Below the pieces are notes generated by a model, which worked only from the letters and a program-made list of their open reading frames with translations, was not told the origin of the DNA and ran no database searches. Made by a program: the position numbers and the translations under genes. DNA of 64,000 nt from an uncultured Lachnospiraceae bacterium (GTDB taxonomy: Bacteria > Bacillota > Clostridia > Lachnospirales > Lachnospiraceae): assembly GCA_945919795.1 (NCBI GenBank), contig CAMEJJ010000007.1:1-64000 (forward strand). Direction: 5' to 3'. Shown here in pieces: positions 19,124-30,447 of this stretch (position 1 is the stretch's first letter; each line of letters opens with the position of its first letter).

Positions 19124-19762
19124 CTAAAATATCGCCCTTATCACCATACCGGTCACGATTACGGCTGTAGCCATGATTGCAAGAACAAACAGAATAAGCA
19201 ATGCAATGGTCATCTTCACACATTTTTTCTCTTTTAAAGCAAGAACCATAATAGAAATCACATCCGCCGTGAAGAAAAACTGGCAAATACCGGCTATTAC
19301 AGATAAGACTTTTCCATGAACACCCTGCTTACAGGATTTTACGATATATCCTATTGAATGAGGTGCTGCACCCACCATAGCAATCCATCCCAATGTCGAA
19401 AGCATTGCCGCCATTACAGGCCCCACAAATACCATAATAACAACCGGAGTAAACATGAGTAATATCATAACTGCAATACACAAACCTCCAATGATATAAA
19501 ACGGTATTAGAGCATATTTAATAAAAACAGCACAGTTTAACAACTGTACCCGCTCTATTCTATTTCTGCCCCCAATCACGACAAAGAGATTAATCAGTCC
19601 AAAAGCAAACGGTATCAAAAGCGGCCATATGCTAATATCCTGTTCGCCAGTTGTATTTTGGCTCATTCCCCCAAATATTACCGGAAATAAATATACTGCT
19701 GCCACATACAAGACAGCCAATATGTATATTGGATGAAATCCTCTTTTTGCTTTGTTTTCCAT
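19124..19762 (-). CDS. Multi-pass membrane protein, unknown function
   Basis: Several hydrophobic segments over 212 aa. Confidence 0.6.
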   Translation of the reverse strand: MENKAKRGFHPIYILAVLYVAAVYLFPVIFGGMSQNTTGEQDISIWPLLIPFAFGLINLFVVIGGRNRIERVQLLNCAVFIKYALIPFYIIGGLCIAVMILLMFTPVVIMVFVGPVMAAMLSTLGWIAMVGAAPHSIGYIVKSCKQGVHGKVLSVIAGICQFFFTADVISIMVLALKEKKCVKMTIALLILFVLAIMATAVIVTGMVIRAIF

Positions 19763-19862
19763 ATTTTGTTTTCCTCCTCATGGTAACCTTTATATAGATT
19801 TTCTATCCTCTCTATGTATTCCGCCGATATATATGTCACTTTTTTCCATAAAGACCGAAATT

Positions 19863-19926
19863 AAGGTCAAAAGGCATTTTGCCCATGATACCTGCACATT
19901 GCTTCGCACTTTGTGCTTTCACAATC
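19863..19926. repeat. Dispersed intergenic repeat copy (family with 36285..36362)
   Basis: AAGGTCAAAAGGCATTTTGCCCATGATACC....ATTGCTTCGCACTTTGTGCTTTCACAATCC. Confidence 0.75.
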
Positions 19927-21261
19927 CTATAAGTATTCAAGTATCTTTTCCCCGACTGCCGGAAAATCACTTTCACATTCCACCATAAAATCAATCAGAT
20001 AATTTTCCAGTTCTGTATCTCTTGGCAGTTTCATCAACTCATCCAGTATCGCTTCTGCCATTCCCGGATTATGGTATCTTGGCAAAAAGGTATAAGAACA
20101 TCTTTGTAAAAAGAAATCTCCGATTTCAAACAATCTCTTATGCTGCAGCCCACCCATTGCCTTTATCAATGTAATGATTTCATCTATTTGACAGACATCC
20201 TGCTCTGATACGATTCGGTCTAGTCTCTCATCTGAGATTTCTCCTGCTGCATCAATGCACGAAATCTCATCAACACTTGGATAATAGGATGCTAAAGCAT
20301 CACTATCATAAGGGAATTTTTCTTCCGGCACCGATATCATACGGTTGATGTTTTCCATTTCGGCTTCAGAAATCTTTTCAACCATTACCTTTGGTATATC
20401 ATCAATTCCATATTCATCACACGCAAAACGCATATCACCGGCCGCAATATATGAGCGAAACTTCCCGTTTCCCTGACCAAAGCGCTGCAGATAACAAGGC
20501 ATGATAACAAATGCATTTACCTTTTTATGTTCAAGAGCCGCTGCCATAGCTTTATGATGGCCATCTATTAGTGCAGTCATATAGCCGTCCATATAATAAG
20601 CTAAAGCTCTGCAACCTATATGTTCCCTATAATAGTCCACCCGGCTTTTATTCAGATTTTTGATGGACTGTGTTGCAATAGTAAAATACGGCCGCAATAA
20701 GCCCCATTCACCATCTCCCCTGTAATATAGACACGAACCGGGCATAGGCTGATTACTGTCAGGCACATTCCAAAATAAGTGACCATTCCCATCCGTTGGA
20801 TACAATTCCGTATCCAATATTACATAATAGTTGTCCCTAAGCAACCCTAAAATCGGAACTATTTCATTGAAAGCATCAGCAAAAGATACCTCTCCTTCAT
20901 TCAGCTTCTCAACATGAAATTCACCCTTTCCTAGCTGATAACCACTTCGCACTATTTTTTCACAAGTTGGGCAAAAATACTCGTATCCCTGTAGTTGGAG
21001 CAGAGGCTTTCCGTCAAACATCAGTGTAACATAAGTTTTCTCTCCCGGTTCCTCTGAAAAGTTTTCCACCAGCAGATCCTTTCCTCCTGTTACACGGATG
21101 AGTGCTCCGGGCGCATAAAAATCCTCATCCCTTTTATCCCATTTTGTAATAATATCAATCTGCGGCAAGGGTTCTTTTTTTCTTTTCCATTTTTCAAACA
21201 TATCACGACTCCCAAATACTGCCTTCAACTGACCAGTCTTATTCATTTCTCCGGTAACCAC
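19927..21261 (-). CDS. Uncharacterised protein with CPTC zinc-ribbon-like motif and ParB-like DGHHK motif
   Basis: YFCPTCEKIV and ALIDGHHKAMAAALEHKKVNAFVIM. Confidence 0.5.
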   Translation of the reverse strand: MVTGEMNKTGQLKAVFGSRDMFEKWKRKKEPLPQIDIITKWDKRDEDFYAPGALIRVTGGKDLLVENFSEEPGEKTYVTLMFDGKPLLQLQGYEYFCPTCEKIVRSGYQLGKGEFHVEKLNEGEVSFADAFNEIVPILGLLRDNYYVILDTELYPTDGNGHLFWNVPDSNQPMPGSCLYYRGDGEWGLLRPYFTIATQSIKNLNKSRVDYYREHIGCRALAYYMDGYMTALIDGHHKAMAAALEHKKVNAFVIMPCYLQRFGQGNGKFRSYIAAGDMRFACDEYGIDDIPKVMVEKISEAEMENINRMISVPEEKFPYDSDALASYYPSVDEISCIDAAGEISDERLDRIVSEQDVCQIDEIITLIKAMGGLQHKRLFEIGDFFLQRCSYTFLPRYHNPGMAEAILDELMKLPRDTELENYLIDFMVECESDFPAVGEKILEYL

Positions 21262-21290
21262 ATAAAAGTAGATGTTCCAAAGTTTACGAG

Positions 21291-21587
21291 CTACAATAGG
21301 CGCTTAGGCACAAATTCCAATTTGACTACCATACCCATTCCTTCCGCTAATCTTTGTAGTGTTGATAACGCTGGATTCGCATTACCTGTCTCTATTTTGC
21401 TAATATCTGCCTGGTTGATTCCGGTTTTTTCAGCAAGTTCTTTTTGTGTCATATGGCTTTCTTTTCTTGCTTTTACTAAACTTTTTGCCAGACTATATTC
21501 ACATTCAGAAGCATCCCACTCTTTTCTAAATTCCTCATCTTTAAGTTGTTCATCCAGATACTTTCTAAAATCGCTCATAAAAATCAT
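21291..21587 (-). CDS. XRE/HigA-type antitoxin
   Basis: SHMTQKELAEKTGINQADISKIETGNANPALSTLQRLAEGMGM. Confidence 0.9.
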   Translation of the reverse strand: MIFMSDFRKYLDEQLKDEEFRKEWDASECEYSLAKSLVKARKESHMTQKELAEKTGINQADISKIETGNANPALSTLQRLAEGMGMVVKLEFVPKRLL

Positions 21588-21943
21588 TCCTCTCCATTTT
21601 CTTTCAGATAATAATCTGCTCTATAAGCCTTTGCTTTTTCTATTTCTCTTACGGGTGTTTTCTGCGTCTTTTTTGTAAAACCATGAGTCAGAATAGCTGT
21701 ATTTCCTTTAATAAAAAAGTAAAGAACTCGTGTAATATCGGATCCTGAAATGGAACGCAATTCAAATATTCCTTCTCCAAGAGGGCTGGAATATGGCAAT
21801 CTAAGCTCATTTCCAAATTCTTCTAATAGCATAATTGACCGTAAGGTCTTTGCCCTCAGCTTCGGTGACAACGAATCTAAATATTCCCTGACTGGACATT
21901 TTCCATCACTTTTATAATAAAAATCTACATTTATCATATGCAA
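21584..21943 (-). CDS. RelE/HigB-type toxin (phage Gp49-like)
   Basis: IFELRSISGSDITRVLYFFIKGNTAILTHGFTKKTQKTPVREIEKAKAYRADY; overlaps the antitoxin by 4 nt. Confidence 0.92.
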   Translation of the reverse strand: MHMINVDFYYKSDGKCPVREYLDSLSPKLRAKTLRSIMLLEEFGNELRLPYSSPLGEGIFELRSISGSDITRVLYFFIKGNTAILTHGFTKKTQKTPVREIEKAKAYRADYYLKENGEE

Positions 21944-21959
21944 ATTCCTTTCTTATAAT

Positions 21960-21979
21960 ATATGGGACATATCCCATAT
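21960..21979. promoter_or_regulatory. Palindromic operator of the HigBA-like TA promoter
   Basis: ATATGGGA-cata-TCCCATAT immediately upstream of the toxin gene. Confidence 0.75.
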
Positions 21980-22236
21980 GTGTCAAGTAAAAAACTATCA
22001 TTGTCGAACAAAATTCGACTAGAAGTGCTAACTATTTTTAATTTTATAAAATGGAATTCTTCGACCGAATGGTCTGAAATTTAGAATTTCAAGATAAGTA
22101 GAGTATACATGAGAGAAACTCAATTGGCAAGCTCATTTTTATATTCAGATTGAATATCATTTTAAGAATGAAAAAAGAGCACCCACTTAAAAGTAGATGC
22201 TCCAAAGTTTGCAAAAGCTAATTTACATATTTCTCT

Positions 22237-23802
22237 TTATGGTATCCAATATCTGATAACCTGCACAATCTTTTCCTGTCTGACAGTAACGATTGTATTA
22301 TAACAGGTAAAGTTTGTGTCTTCTCCCTGCAAAGCAGCCTGTAACCCTGTCACATCCGTTACAACCCCATCAGGCTCCTTACTTTCATCCATATGATCCT
22401 CAAATGTCACATCATCAGCCAACGGAATGGTAATGGTTCCTACCGGATAGTAAATAGGATAATCATTGACTGTAACGGTCCGATACAGTCCATCTTCTTC
22501 CATAAGTTCAATACCATTATTTTCAACACCGCCATTAATGGTGATATAGCCACTTTCTTCATCTTTTTCCAGACTTTTCACCTCTACGATTTCATTACAA
22601 AATTGTATTTTGCTTCCCTCAGTCAACCCGGTAATTGCATCCGGTTCATAACGGTCATACTCATAGACTTTTACGTTTAATGTATAGCCGTCTGCTGTCT
22701 TTTCCAGACTATCTGCACTAAATTCTACAGAATATCCGCCATCTGCCAAGGCATCCTCTGCACTTGTAAGCGGATATAAAGGTTGTATTTCCTTTTTTGT
22801 TTCATTTTCCGTTGTTGCAGACGTTGCGCAGGCAGTCGTTACGGATGCAACTAATACAACTCCAATAAGAACTGATATGAAAGAGTTTTTTTTCATCTTC
22901 ATAATCGCCGTAATCCTTTCTTCAATCGCATTTTTACTAAAATTATTACACAAAGGTGTCATTCCGCTTTTGACGGTTTCCATACGAATCAGTGTTTTTG
23001 CATATCCCGATTTGGATTTCTCACCAAATCCACGCACGACACATTCATCGCAAGACAATTCCATATCCCGATTAACCAAAATATACATAGCCCAGACGAA
23101 GGGATTAAACCAATGAACACATAATACAGCCGTTGTAAGCAATTTGGAAAGTGCATCAAATCGTCTGATATGTATATATTCATGCAACAAAACATATTGT
23201 AAAGCTTCTTTGTTATCCCAATCCGTTTTTTGAGGCATCAATATAACCGGTCGCAATATGCCATATGTAAGAGGTGCAAAAATCCGATCGGACTGGCGTA
23301 TTTCCATTTTTCTGTAAAGCGGATGCTCTCTCTTCCAATTTGTTATAAATTCATTCCTTACAGGTAAAGAAGTCCGAAATTCTAAATAACATTTTACATA
23401 TGCTAAAGAAAAAAATATCAGACAAGCTACAGCACCAATTCCCCATATAATCACCCATATTGATATCGTCGTACCAATACTCTGCCCTGCTCCTATCGGA
23501 TTATGCACCGGCCTGACATTTCTTATCGGTACATTCGGCATAACCTGTAATACCGGTGTTTTTTCAAGAATTTCTGATGGTGTATAATCTTTTACCAGCG
23601 AATACAAACTATAAGGCGATGGAATAGAAAAGGGTATGCATAATCTTAGCAGCACCACATCCCACATGATTAAGAATATCTTTTTGGGTAACCGGTTAAT
23701 CATGACAGCTCTTATGATCACAATTGCTAAAATCATAATTGCACCTGAAAAACTCATCTGGACCAAACTCATCATTTTCACCTCATTCCAATTCTTCAAC
23801 AA
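22237..23802 (-). CDS. BlaR1-type M56 family metallopeptidase (second copy)
   Basis: YVLLHEYIHIRRFDALSKLL; DMELSCDECVVRGFGEKSKSGYAKTLI. Confidence 0.88.
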   Translation of the reverse strand: MLKNWNEVKMMSLVQMSFSGAIMILAIVIIRAVMINRLPKKIFLIMWDVVLLRLCIPFSIPSPYSLYSLVKDYTPSEILEKTPVLQVMPNVPIRNVRPVHNPIGAGQSIGTTISIWVIIWGIGAVACLIFFSLAYVKCYLEFRTSLPVRNEFITNWKREHPLYRKMEIRQSDRIFAPLTYGILRPVILMPQKTDWDNKEALQYVLLHEYIHIRRFDALSKLLTTAVLCVHWFNPFVWAMYILVNRDMELSCDECVVRGFGEKSKSGYAKTLIRMETVKSGMTPLCNNFSKNAIEERITAIMKMKKNSFISVLIGVVLVASVTTACATSATTENETKKEIQPLYPLTSAEDALADGGYSVEFSADSLEKTADGYTLNVKVYEYDRYEPDAITGLTEGSKIQFCNEIVEVKSLEKDEESGYITINGGVENNGIELMEEDGLYRTVTVNDYPIYYPVGTITIPLADDVTFEDHMDESKEPDGVVTDVTGLQAALQGEDTNFTCYNTIVTVRQEKIVQVIRYWIP

Positions 23803-24142
23803 TCTTTTTCAGTCGGCTAATTTCATCAGAAGAAAGGTTCTTTCTTCCAAGCAGAGCTGCAAATAGTTTGTCAACAGAGCCATCATAAATTTTATCAATC
23901 AATTCATTGGTCTCTGCCTCCTGCACATCCTCTTTGGGAATCAGTGCATGGCACATAAAATTGGGTTCTGAACGCTCAATCGCATTTTTCTTTATGCATC
24001 TTTTGATCAAGGTATAAGTTGTGTTGATATTCCATCCGACTTCCTCTTTGAGCACATCTGAAATATGCTTTGCTGTAGTATCCCCTTCACGCCAGAGCAC
24101 ATCCATAACCTTTAATTCCGAATCAAAAAGTTTTACTGTCAC
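23783..24142 (-). CDS. BlaI/MecI/CopY family repressor (second copy)
   Basis: LFDSELKVMDVLWREGDTTAKHISDVLKEEVGWNINTTYTLIKRCIKKNAI. Confidence 0.92.
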   Translation of the reverse strand: MTVKLFDSELKVMDVLWREGDTTAKHISDVLKEEVGWNINTTYTLIKRCIKKNAIERSEPNFMCHALIPKEDVQEAETNELIDKIYDGSVDKLFAALLGRKNLSSDEISRLKKIVEELE

Positions 24143-24158
24143 TTACCTTCTCCTTTAT

Positions 24159-24202
24159 ACTACTGCAGTAGTTTATATTCACATACTACTGCGATAGTAT
24201 GT
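24159..24202. promoter_or_regulatory. Two operator palindromes of the second BlaI pair
   Basis: ACTACTGCAGTAGT (24159-24172) and ACATACTACTGCGATAGTATGT (24181-24202). Confidence 0.8.
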
Positions 24203-24240
24203 GAATGTCAATACATTTTTCCAAAACGATTTACTGGCAG

Positions 24241-24360
24241 TTAAGGTCTAAACGTCCGCAAAGCCTCTATGGTTTGTTCAATCAGTTCATCCAAAGACCA
24301 TCCTAACATATCGGCGCCTCTTTGAATAACCTCTCTGGAGCAGCCTGCTGCAATAATAAA
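24241..24360 (-). pseudogene. C-terminal stub, possibly of an HD-domain hydrolase
   Basis: In-frame peptide IIAAGCSREVIQRGADMLGWSLDELIEQTIEALRTFRP-stop with no start or upstream domain. Confidence 0.35.
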
Positions 24361-24371
24361 CGGGGTGATAA

Positions 24372-26726
24372 TCACCCCGTCGTTCTTTCAATATCTATCA
24401 CACTGTCAATGTTTCTCAGTTTATCAATGGTATGATTTAATTCTTCTCTGCTTCCGATATAGAAAGAAGCTGCCATGGTTGCAATTCCCTGCTTGCTTGT
24501 CTTGGTATTCATACTCATGATATCAATATTCTTCTCAGTCAGGGCTCTGGAAACATCGGCTAACAGACCATTTCGATTGTGTGCATAAATCACAATCTCG
24601 GCAAGATACTTGCCACGGGTTTCCTCGCTTCCCTCCTGCCAGTCTGCATCAATCAGTCTGGCACGGTCTATCTCTGGCAGATTAATCACATTTACACAGT
24701 CCGTACGATGAATGGAAACGCCACGTCCTCTCGTCACAAAACCGATAATTTCATCACCCGGAACCGGCGAGCAGCACTTGGAAAAACGAACCGCAACATC
24801 GTCTACTCCTTTTACCACGATACCGCTCTGCGTCTTTCCTTTGGGGAGCATCATCTGATAAGCATCCCGTTTACTATCAATATCCTTAAGAACATCTGCA
24901 TCCGATACCTCTACCGGATGATCCTTATCGTAGAGTTCTTTCATCTTGTTAGCAATCTGTCCTTCTTTAAGCGCGCCATGTCCAATGGCAGCCAGAACGG
25001 ATTCCCAGTCTTTAAAGCCGTATTTTCGCATAACGGCTTCCATATAATCAGGACGAAGAATACTGACCGGATCCAAACTTTTTGCCTTGCAATATCCCAT
25101 CAAAAGTTCTTTTCCTTTTACAATATTCTCATCCTTAAACTCATTTTTAAACCACTGGTTAATCTTATTTTTGGCCTGTGTGGACTTCACAAGAGATAAC
25201 CAGTCACGGCTTGGTCCCGGCGAATTATTACTTGTGATAATTTCAACCTTGTCACCGTTTTGCAGTTCATAATCAAAGTTTACAATATTACCGTTTACTC
25301 TGGCACCGACCATCTTATTTCCGACAGCCGAATGAATGCAATAGGCAAAATCAATTGGTGTAGAACCTGCCGGCAGGTTTTTGACATCTCCGTTTGGTGT
25401 AAAGCAGTATACATTATCGGCAAACAAGTCCAAATCACTCTTTAACAAGGTCATAAATTCCTTGTTATCATCCGTATCCCTCTGCCACTCCAAAATCTGT
25501 CTTAACCAGGCAAGCTTTTCCTCTTCACCGGTCGATATCTTTTTACCATCCGATGCTTCTTTGTATTTCCAATGCGCAGCGATACCGTATTCTGCGGTAC
25601 GGTGCATGTCGTAGGTTCTGATCTGAATCTCAAATGGTTGTCCGGCAGAACCAATTAAAGTCGTATGCAAAGACTGATACATATTGGCCTTTGGCATTGC
25701 AATATAATCTTTAAAACGACCCGGAATCGGTTTATAAATCTCATGAATTACACCCAGCGCCGCATAACAGTCTTTGACCGAATCCACAATAATACGGACT
25801 GCAAATAAATCATAAATCTGTTCCAGCGACTTATGCTGGTTTTTCATTTTTTTATAAATACTGAAAAAGTGTTTCACACGGCCGTCAATTTTGGCCTCAA
25901 TTCCGGCATTTGAAATATGTTCACTGACTTCATCCACAATGCTCTGGACATATTTTTCACGTTCACTTCTGCGAATCGCAATCTTATCAACCAGATCATA
26001 ATAGACATCCGGCTGCAAATATTTTAAAGAAAGGTCATCTAACTCTACCTTGACCTTGGAAATACCCAGACGCTGTGCAATGGGGGAATAAATATCCAAA
26101 GTTTCTCTGGCTTTTTCCTGCTGCTTTTCCGGAATCATATGATCCAGAGTACGCATATTATGCAGTCTGTCGGCAAGCTTAATCAGAATAACACGGATAT
26201 CCTTGGCCATTGCCAGAAACATTTTTCGCAGATTTTCTGCCTGCAGTTCCAGTTTATCTCCGTCATATTGCAAACGGCTCAGCTTCGTAACGCCGTCCAC
26301 TAAAAGCGCAACATCGCTGCCAAATTGTTCTTTGATTTCCTCAGTTGTAAAAATCGTATCCTCGACCACATCATGCAAAAGACCGGCAGCAATTGTTTCC
26401 TTGTCCATTTCCAGGTCTGCAAGTATAATTGCCACACATAACGGATGAATAATATAAGGCTCTCCTGACTTTCGAACCTGATTGCGATGTGCATCATCCG
26501 CAAGGCGATAAGCCTTTTCAATCAGGCTGATATCATCACTTGGATGATATTTGCGCACACGAACAATCAGATCCTTGTAAAGTTCCTCCGGACTGGTATA
26601 TTCTTCAATCGATTCAATACGTCCGTCGTCAATGACAAGCTCTGTTTTTTTTGCTTTTCCTTCTGTTTTCAAAATATGATCCTGCAGGATACTGTCAGCC
26701 ATACTTTCCACTTCCCCAGTCTTCAA
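24372..26726 (-). CDS. relA: RelA/SpoT family (p)ppGpp synthetase/hydrolase
   Basis: HD domain (AAGLLHDVVEDT), synthetase domain, TGS (FTPNGDVKNLPAGSTPIDFAYCIHSAVG), ACT domain; true start may be MADSILQDH. Confidence 0.96.
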   Translation of the reverse strand: MKTGEVESMADSILQDHILKTEGKAKKTELVIDDGRIESIEEYTSPEELYKDLIVRVRKYHPSDDISLIEKAYRLADDAHRNQVRKSGEPYIIHPLCVAIILADLEMDKETIAAGLLHDVVEDTIFTTEEIKEQFGSDVALLVDGVTKLSRLQYDGDKLELQAENLRKMFLAMAKDIRVILIKLADRLHNMRTLDHMIPEKQQEKARETLDIYSPIAQRLGISKVKVELDDLSLKYLQPDVYYDLVDKIAIRRSEREKYVQSIVDEVSEHISNAGIEAKIDGRVKHFFSIYKKMKNQHKSLEQIYDLFAVRIIVDSVKDCYAALGVIHEIYKPIPGRFKDYIAMPKANMYQSLHTTLIGSAGQPFEIQIRTYDMHRTAEYGIAAHWKYKEASDGKKISTGEEEKLAWLRQILEWQRDTDDNKEFMTLLKSDLDLFADNVYCFTPNGDVKNLPAGSTPIDFAYCIHSAVGNKMVGARVNGNIVNFDYELQNGDKVEIITSNNSPGPSRDWLSLVKSTQAKNKINQWFKNEFKDENIVKGKELLMGYCKAKSLDPVSILRPDYMEAVMRKYGFKDWESVLAAIGHGALKEGQIANKMKELYDKDHPVEVSDADVLKDIDSKRDAYQMMLPKGKTQSGIVVKGVDDVAVRFSKCCSPVPGDEIIGFVTRGRGVSIHRTDCVNVINLPEIDRARLIDADWQEGSEETRGKYLAEIVIYAHNRNGLLADVSRALTEKNIDIMSMNTKTSKQGIATMAASFYIGSREELNHTIDKLRNIDSVIDIERTTG

Positions 26727-26830
26727 TCTTTTGCAAAAAATATGATGATATCAGGGTCAAAAGGTCATACGTTTGGCCTTTGCCCCAACATAAAAAACAT
26801 TATAGTATCATTTCATACATTCGTCAATTT

Positions 26831-26922
26831 ACGATCATTTTGTGAAAATCAATACACGATCATTTTGTGAAAATATATCACAATCGGTTCGTACTAATTA
26901 TTTACAATCATTTCGTGCAAAT
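26831..26922. repeat. Four phased direct repeats (19-mer, 24-25 bp period) upstream of relA
   Basis: ACGATCATTTTGTGAAAAT (26831, 26856), ACAATCGGTTCGTACTAAT (26880), ACAATCATTTCGTGCAAAT (26904). Confidence 0.85.
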
Positions 26923-26954
26923 AATTCATGCGAATTACCCATTTAATAAGCTGA

Positions 26955-27854
26955 TTACTGCGGCTTATATCCTTCATTTTCAAACTCGTCTTTTACATGA
27001 AAGGCAATTCCCACAGTTCTTGGCCCAGCATTTGCGGCAACGGCAGCACCAATCGGATAATATCCTTCCGGTCCGTAACCTGTAATATCACGCATCAGTT
27101 CCTCAGCAGCCTTTACTGCAGAAGGTTCATTTCCATAAATAATACTGTAAGGTGTTCCCGGCTCCATATCGGCAATGGTCAGTTCTACCATGCGCGGAAT
27201 AATCTTAACTTCACCACGCACCTTTGCTCCGGTCACCAACTGATTATGATATATTTTCATAATCGGTTTCAAATTCAGACGGTCACCAACAAAGGCGGCC
27301 GCAGAAGGAATACGTCCGCTTTTTCCGGCATATTTTAAAGTATACATACCAAAATACACTTTTCTGCGGGGCAGCTCATAGGTTAAATACTCCAGTATTT
27401 CCTTTAGTTCTTTTCCTTCTTTTACCATTTTTGCCGCTTCTATGACCGGTTGTCCGTACTGCGCGGAATATCCCATACCATCATAATTATAAAAATGGAT
27501 TTTTCCTTCATATTCGGGATATTCTTCATAAAACAAATCCTTTGCCATTAATGAATTTGCAAAAGTAGAACTTCCCTGGGAATTGATTAAAACCAAAACC
27601 ACATCCGTATATCCGGCTTTTGCTGCTTCTAAATAAAATTCCTGAAATTCAAACGGGGTAATCTGTGATGTTTTCGGAATTTCATCATGCTCTGCCATCA
27701 AATCATAAAATCCTTCCGGTGTAAAATCTTTGCGGCTTATATAAGACTGATCGCCAATCATAATGGTGAAAGGCAGAATCTTAATCCCAAGTTCTTTTTC
27801 TATTTCTTCCGAAATATCACTTGCCGAATCGGTCGCAATTAAAATTTTTTCCAT
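26955..27854 (-). CDS. DegV family protein
   Basis: ILIATDSASDISEEIEKELGIKILPFTIMIGDQSY; GKSGRIPSAAAFVGDRLNLKPIM. Confidence 0.93.
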   Translation of the reverse strand: MEKILIATDSASDISEEIEKELGIKILPFTIMIGDQSYISRKDFTPEGFYDLMAEHDEIPKTSQITPFEFQEFYLEAAKAGYTDVVLVLINSQGSSTFANSLMAKDLFYEEYPEYEGKIHFYNYDGMGYSAQYGQPVIEAAKMVKEGKELKEILEYLTYELPRRKVYFGMYTLKYAGKSGRIPSAAAFVGDRLNLKPIMKIYHNQLVTGAKVRGEVKIIPRMVELTIADMEPGTPYSIIYGNEPSAVKAAEELMRDITGYGPEGYYPIGAAVAANAGPRTVGIAFHVKDEFENEGYKPQ

Positions 27855-28032
27855 AAAAATTACCTCTTTTTTATTTTTGTCAGATGACGATACAAAACGC
27901 TGTCACCGCCCAAAAGTGCCATCAAAAGACAGTTCTATTTTAACATTATACAACATTTTCGCAACTGTTTATTCAAAATATGACGATTGATATTCGCAAC
28001 ACCACACTGCTCCTGCATTTTTAAGCAAAAAA

Positions 28033-28058
28033 ATGCCGTAAGCAAAAGCTTACGGCAT
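28033..28058 (-). terminator. Intrinsic terminator of groESL
   Basis: ATGCCGTAAGC-aaaa-GCTTACGGCAT perfect hairpin with A/T tract. Confidence 0.9.
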
Positions 28059-28122
28059 TTCATGATTATGATAATCTTCATTAATTCTATTTCAAATTTC
28101 TGTTTTGAACTTTCGGATGATA

Positions 28123-29757
<1,635 letters not shown>

Positions 29758-29872
29758 CTAATTTTATTCTTTCAAAATATTTACTTTTCATTTCAATTTT
29801 TTGATATCAAAATGTTTTCATTAAAAATTATATCAAAAATAATATCTTTTAAATCTTCTGTTCATCCAAAAA

Positions 29873-30148
29873 CTATGCTTCAATAATTGCTAAAACATCT
29901 TTCTGTGAGCAGATAATCACAGTCTCATCACCGTCTTTGATTTCGGTACCTGCATATTTTGAATAAATTACCTTATCTCCAACCTTAACTTCCATTTTTA
30001 CATCTTCGGTTCCGGGACCAACTGCAACAACTTCTGCCTGCTGCGGTTTCTCTTTGTCGGCACCGGGTAAAACGATACCGGATTTGGTTGTTTCTTCTGC
30101 TGCGAGAGGTTTCAAGACAACTCTTTCGCCAAGTGGTAATAATTTCAT
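29873..30148 (-). CDS. groES: 10 kDa co-chaperonin GroES
   Basis: MKLLPLGERVVLKPLAAEETTKSGIVLPGADKEKPQQAEVVAVGPG. Confidence 0.98.
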   Translation of the reverse strand: MKLLPLGERVVLKPLAAEETTKSGIVLPGADKEKPQQAEVVAVGPGTEDVKMEVKVGDKVIYSKYAGTEIKDGDETVIICSQKDVLAIIEA

Positions 30149-30447
30149 GATAAAAGCCTCCTTAAAAATATGTATTGATTAAAATAATCTTTGGTTTGCT
30201 TTTGATACGCCGACATCTGTTTCCTGCCGGCTTTTCTTTTGTACGGATCCGTTTTCATCTTTCAAATTCATTTATATACTTCACAGCGTATTTTTTCAAC
30301 TGATTTTTTATAACTTTATCATAAAATAATTATAAACAAATATAAATAAAATTTAAATTGTTGGAAATATATGGTGTTTTCTACACGACATTTACGGATT
30401 ACTAATTAAAAATACGGATTAAAATTGCTGATTATTTAATTTCTGGA

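Noticed and set aside
26831-26922. Possible CRISPR or plasmid iteron origin
   Set aside because: Repeats too short with 5-6 bp gaps; no rep gene; chromosomal housekeeping context.
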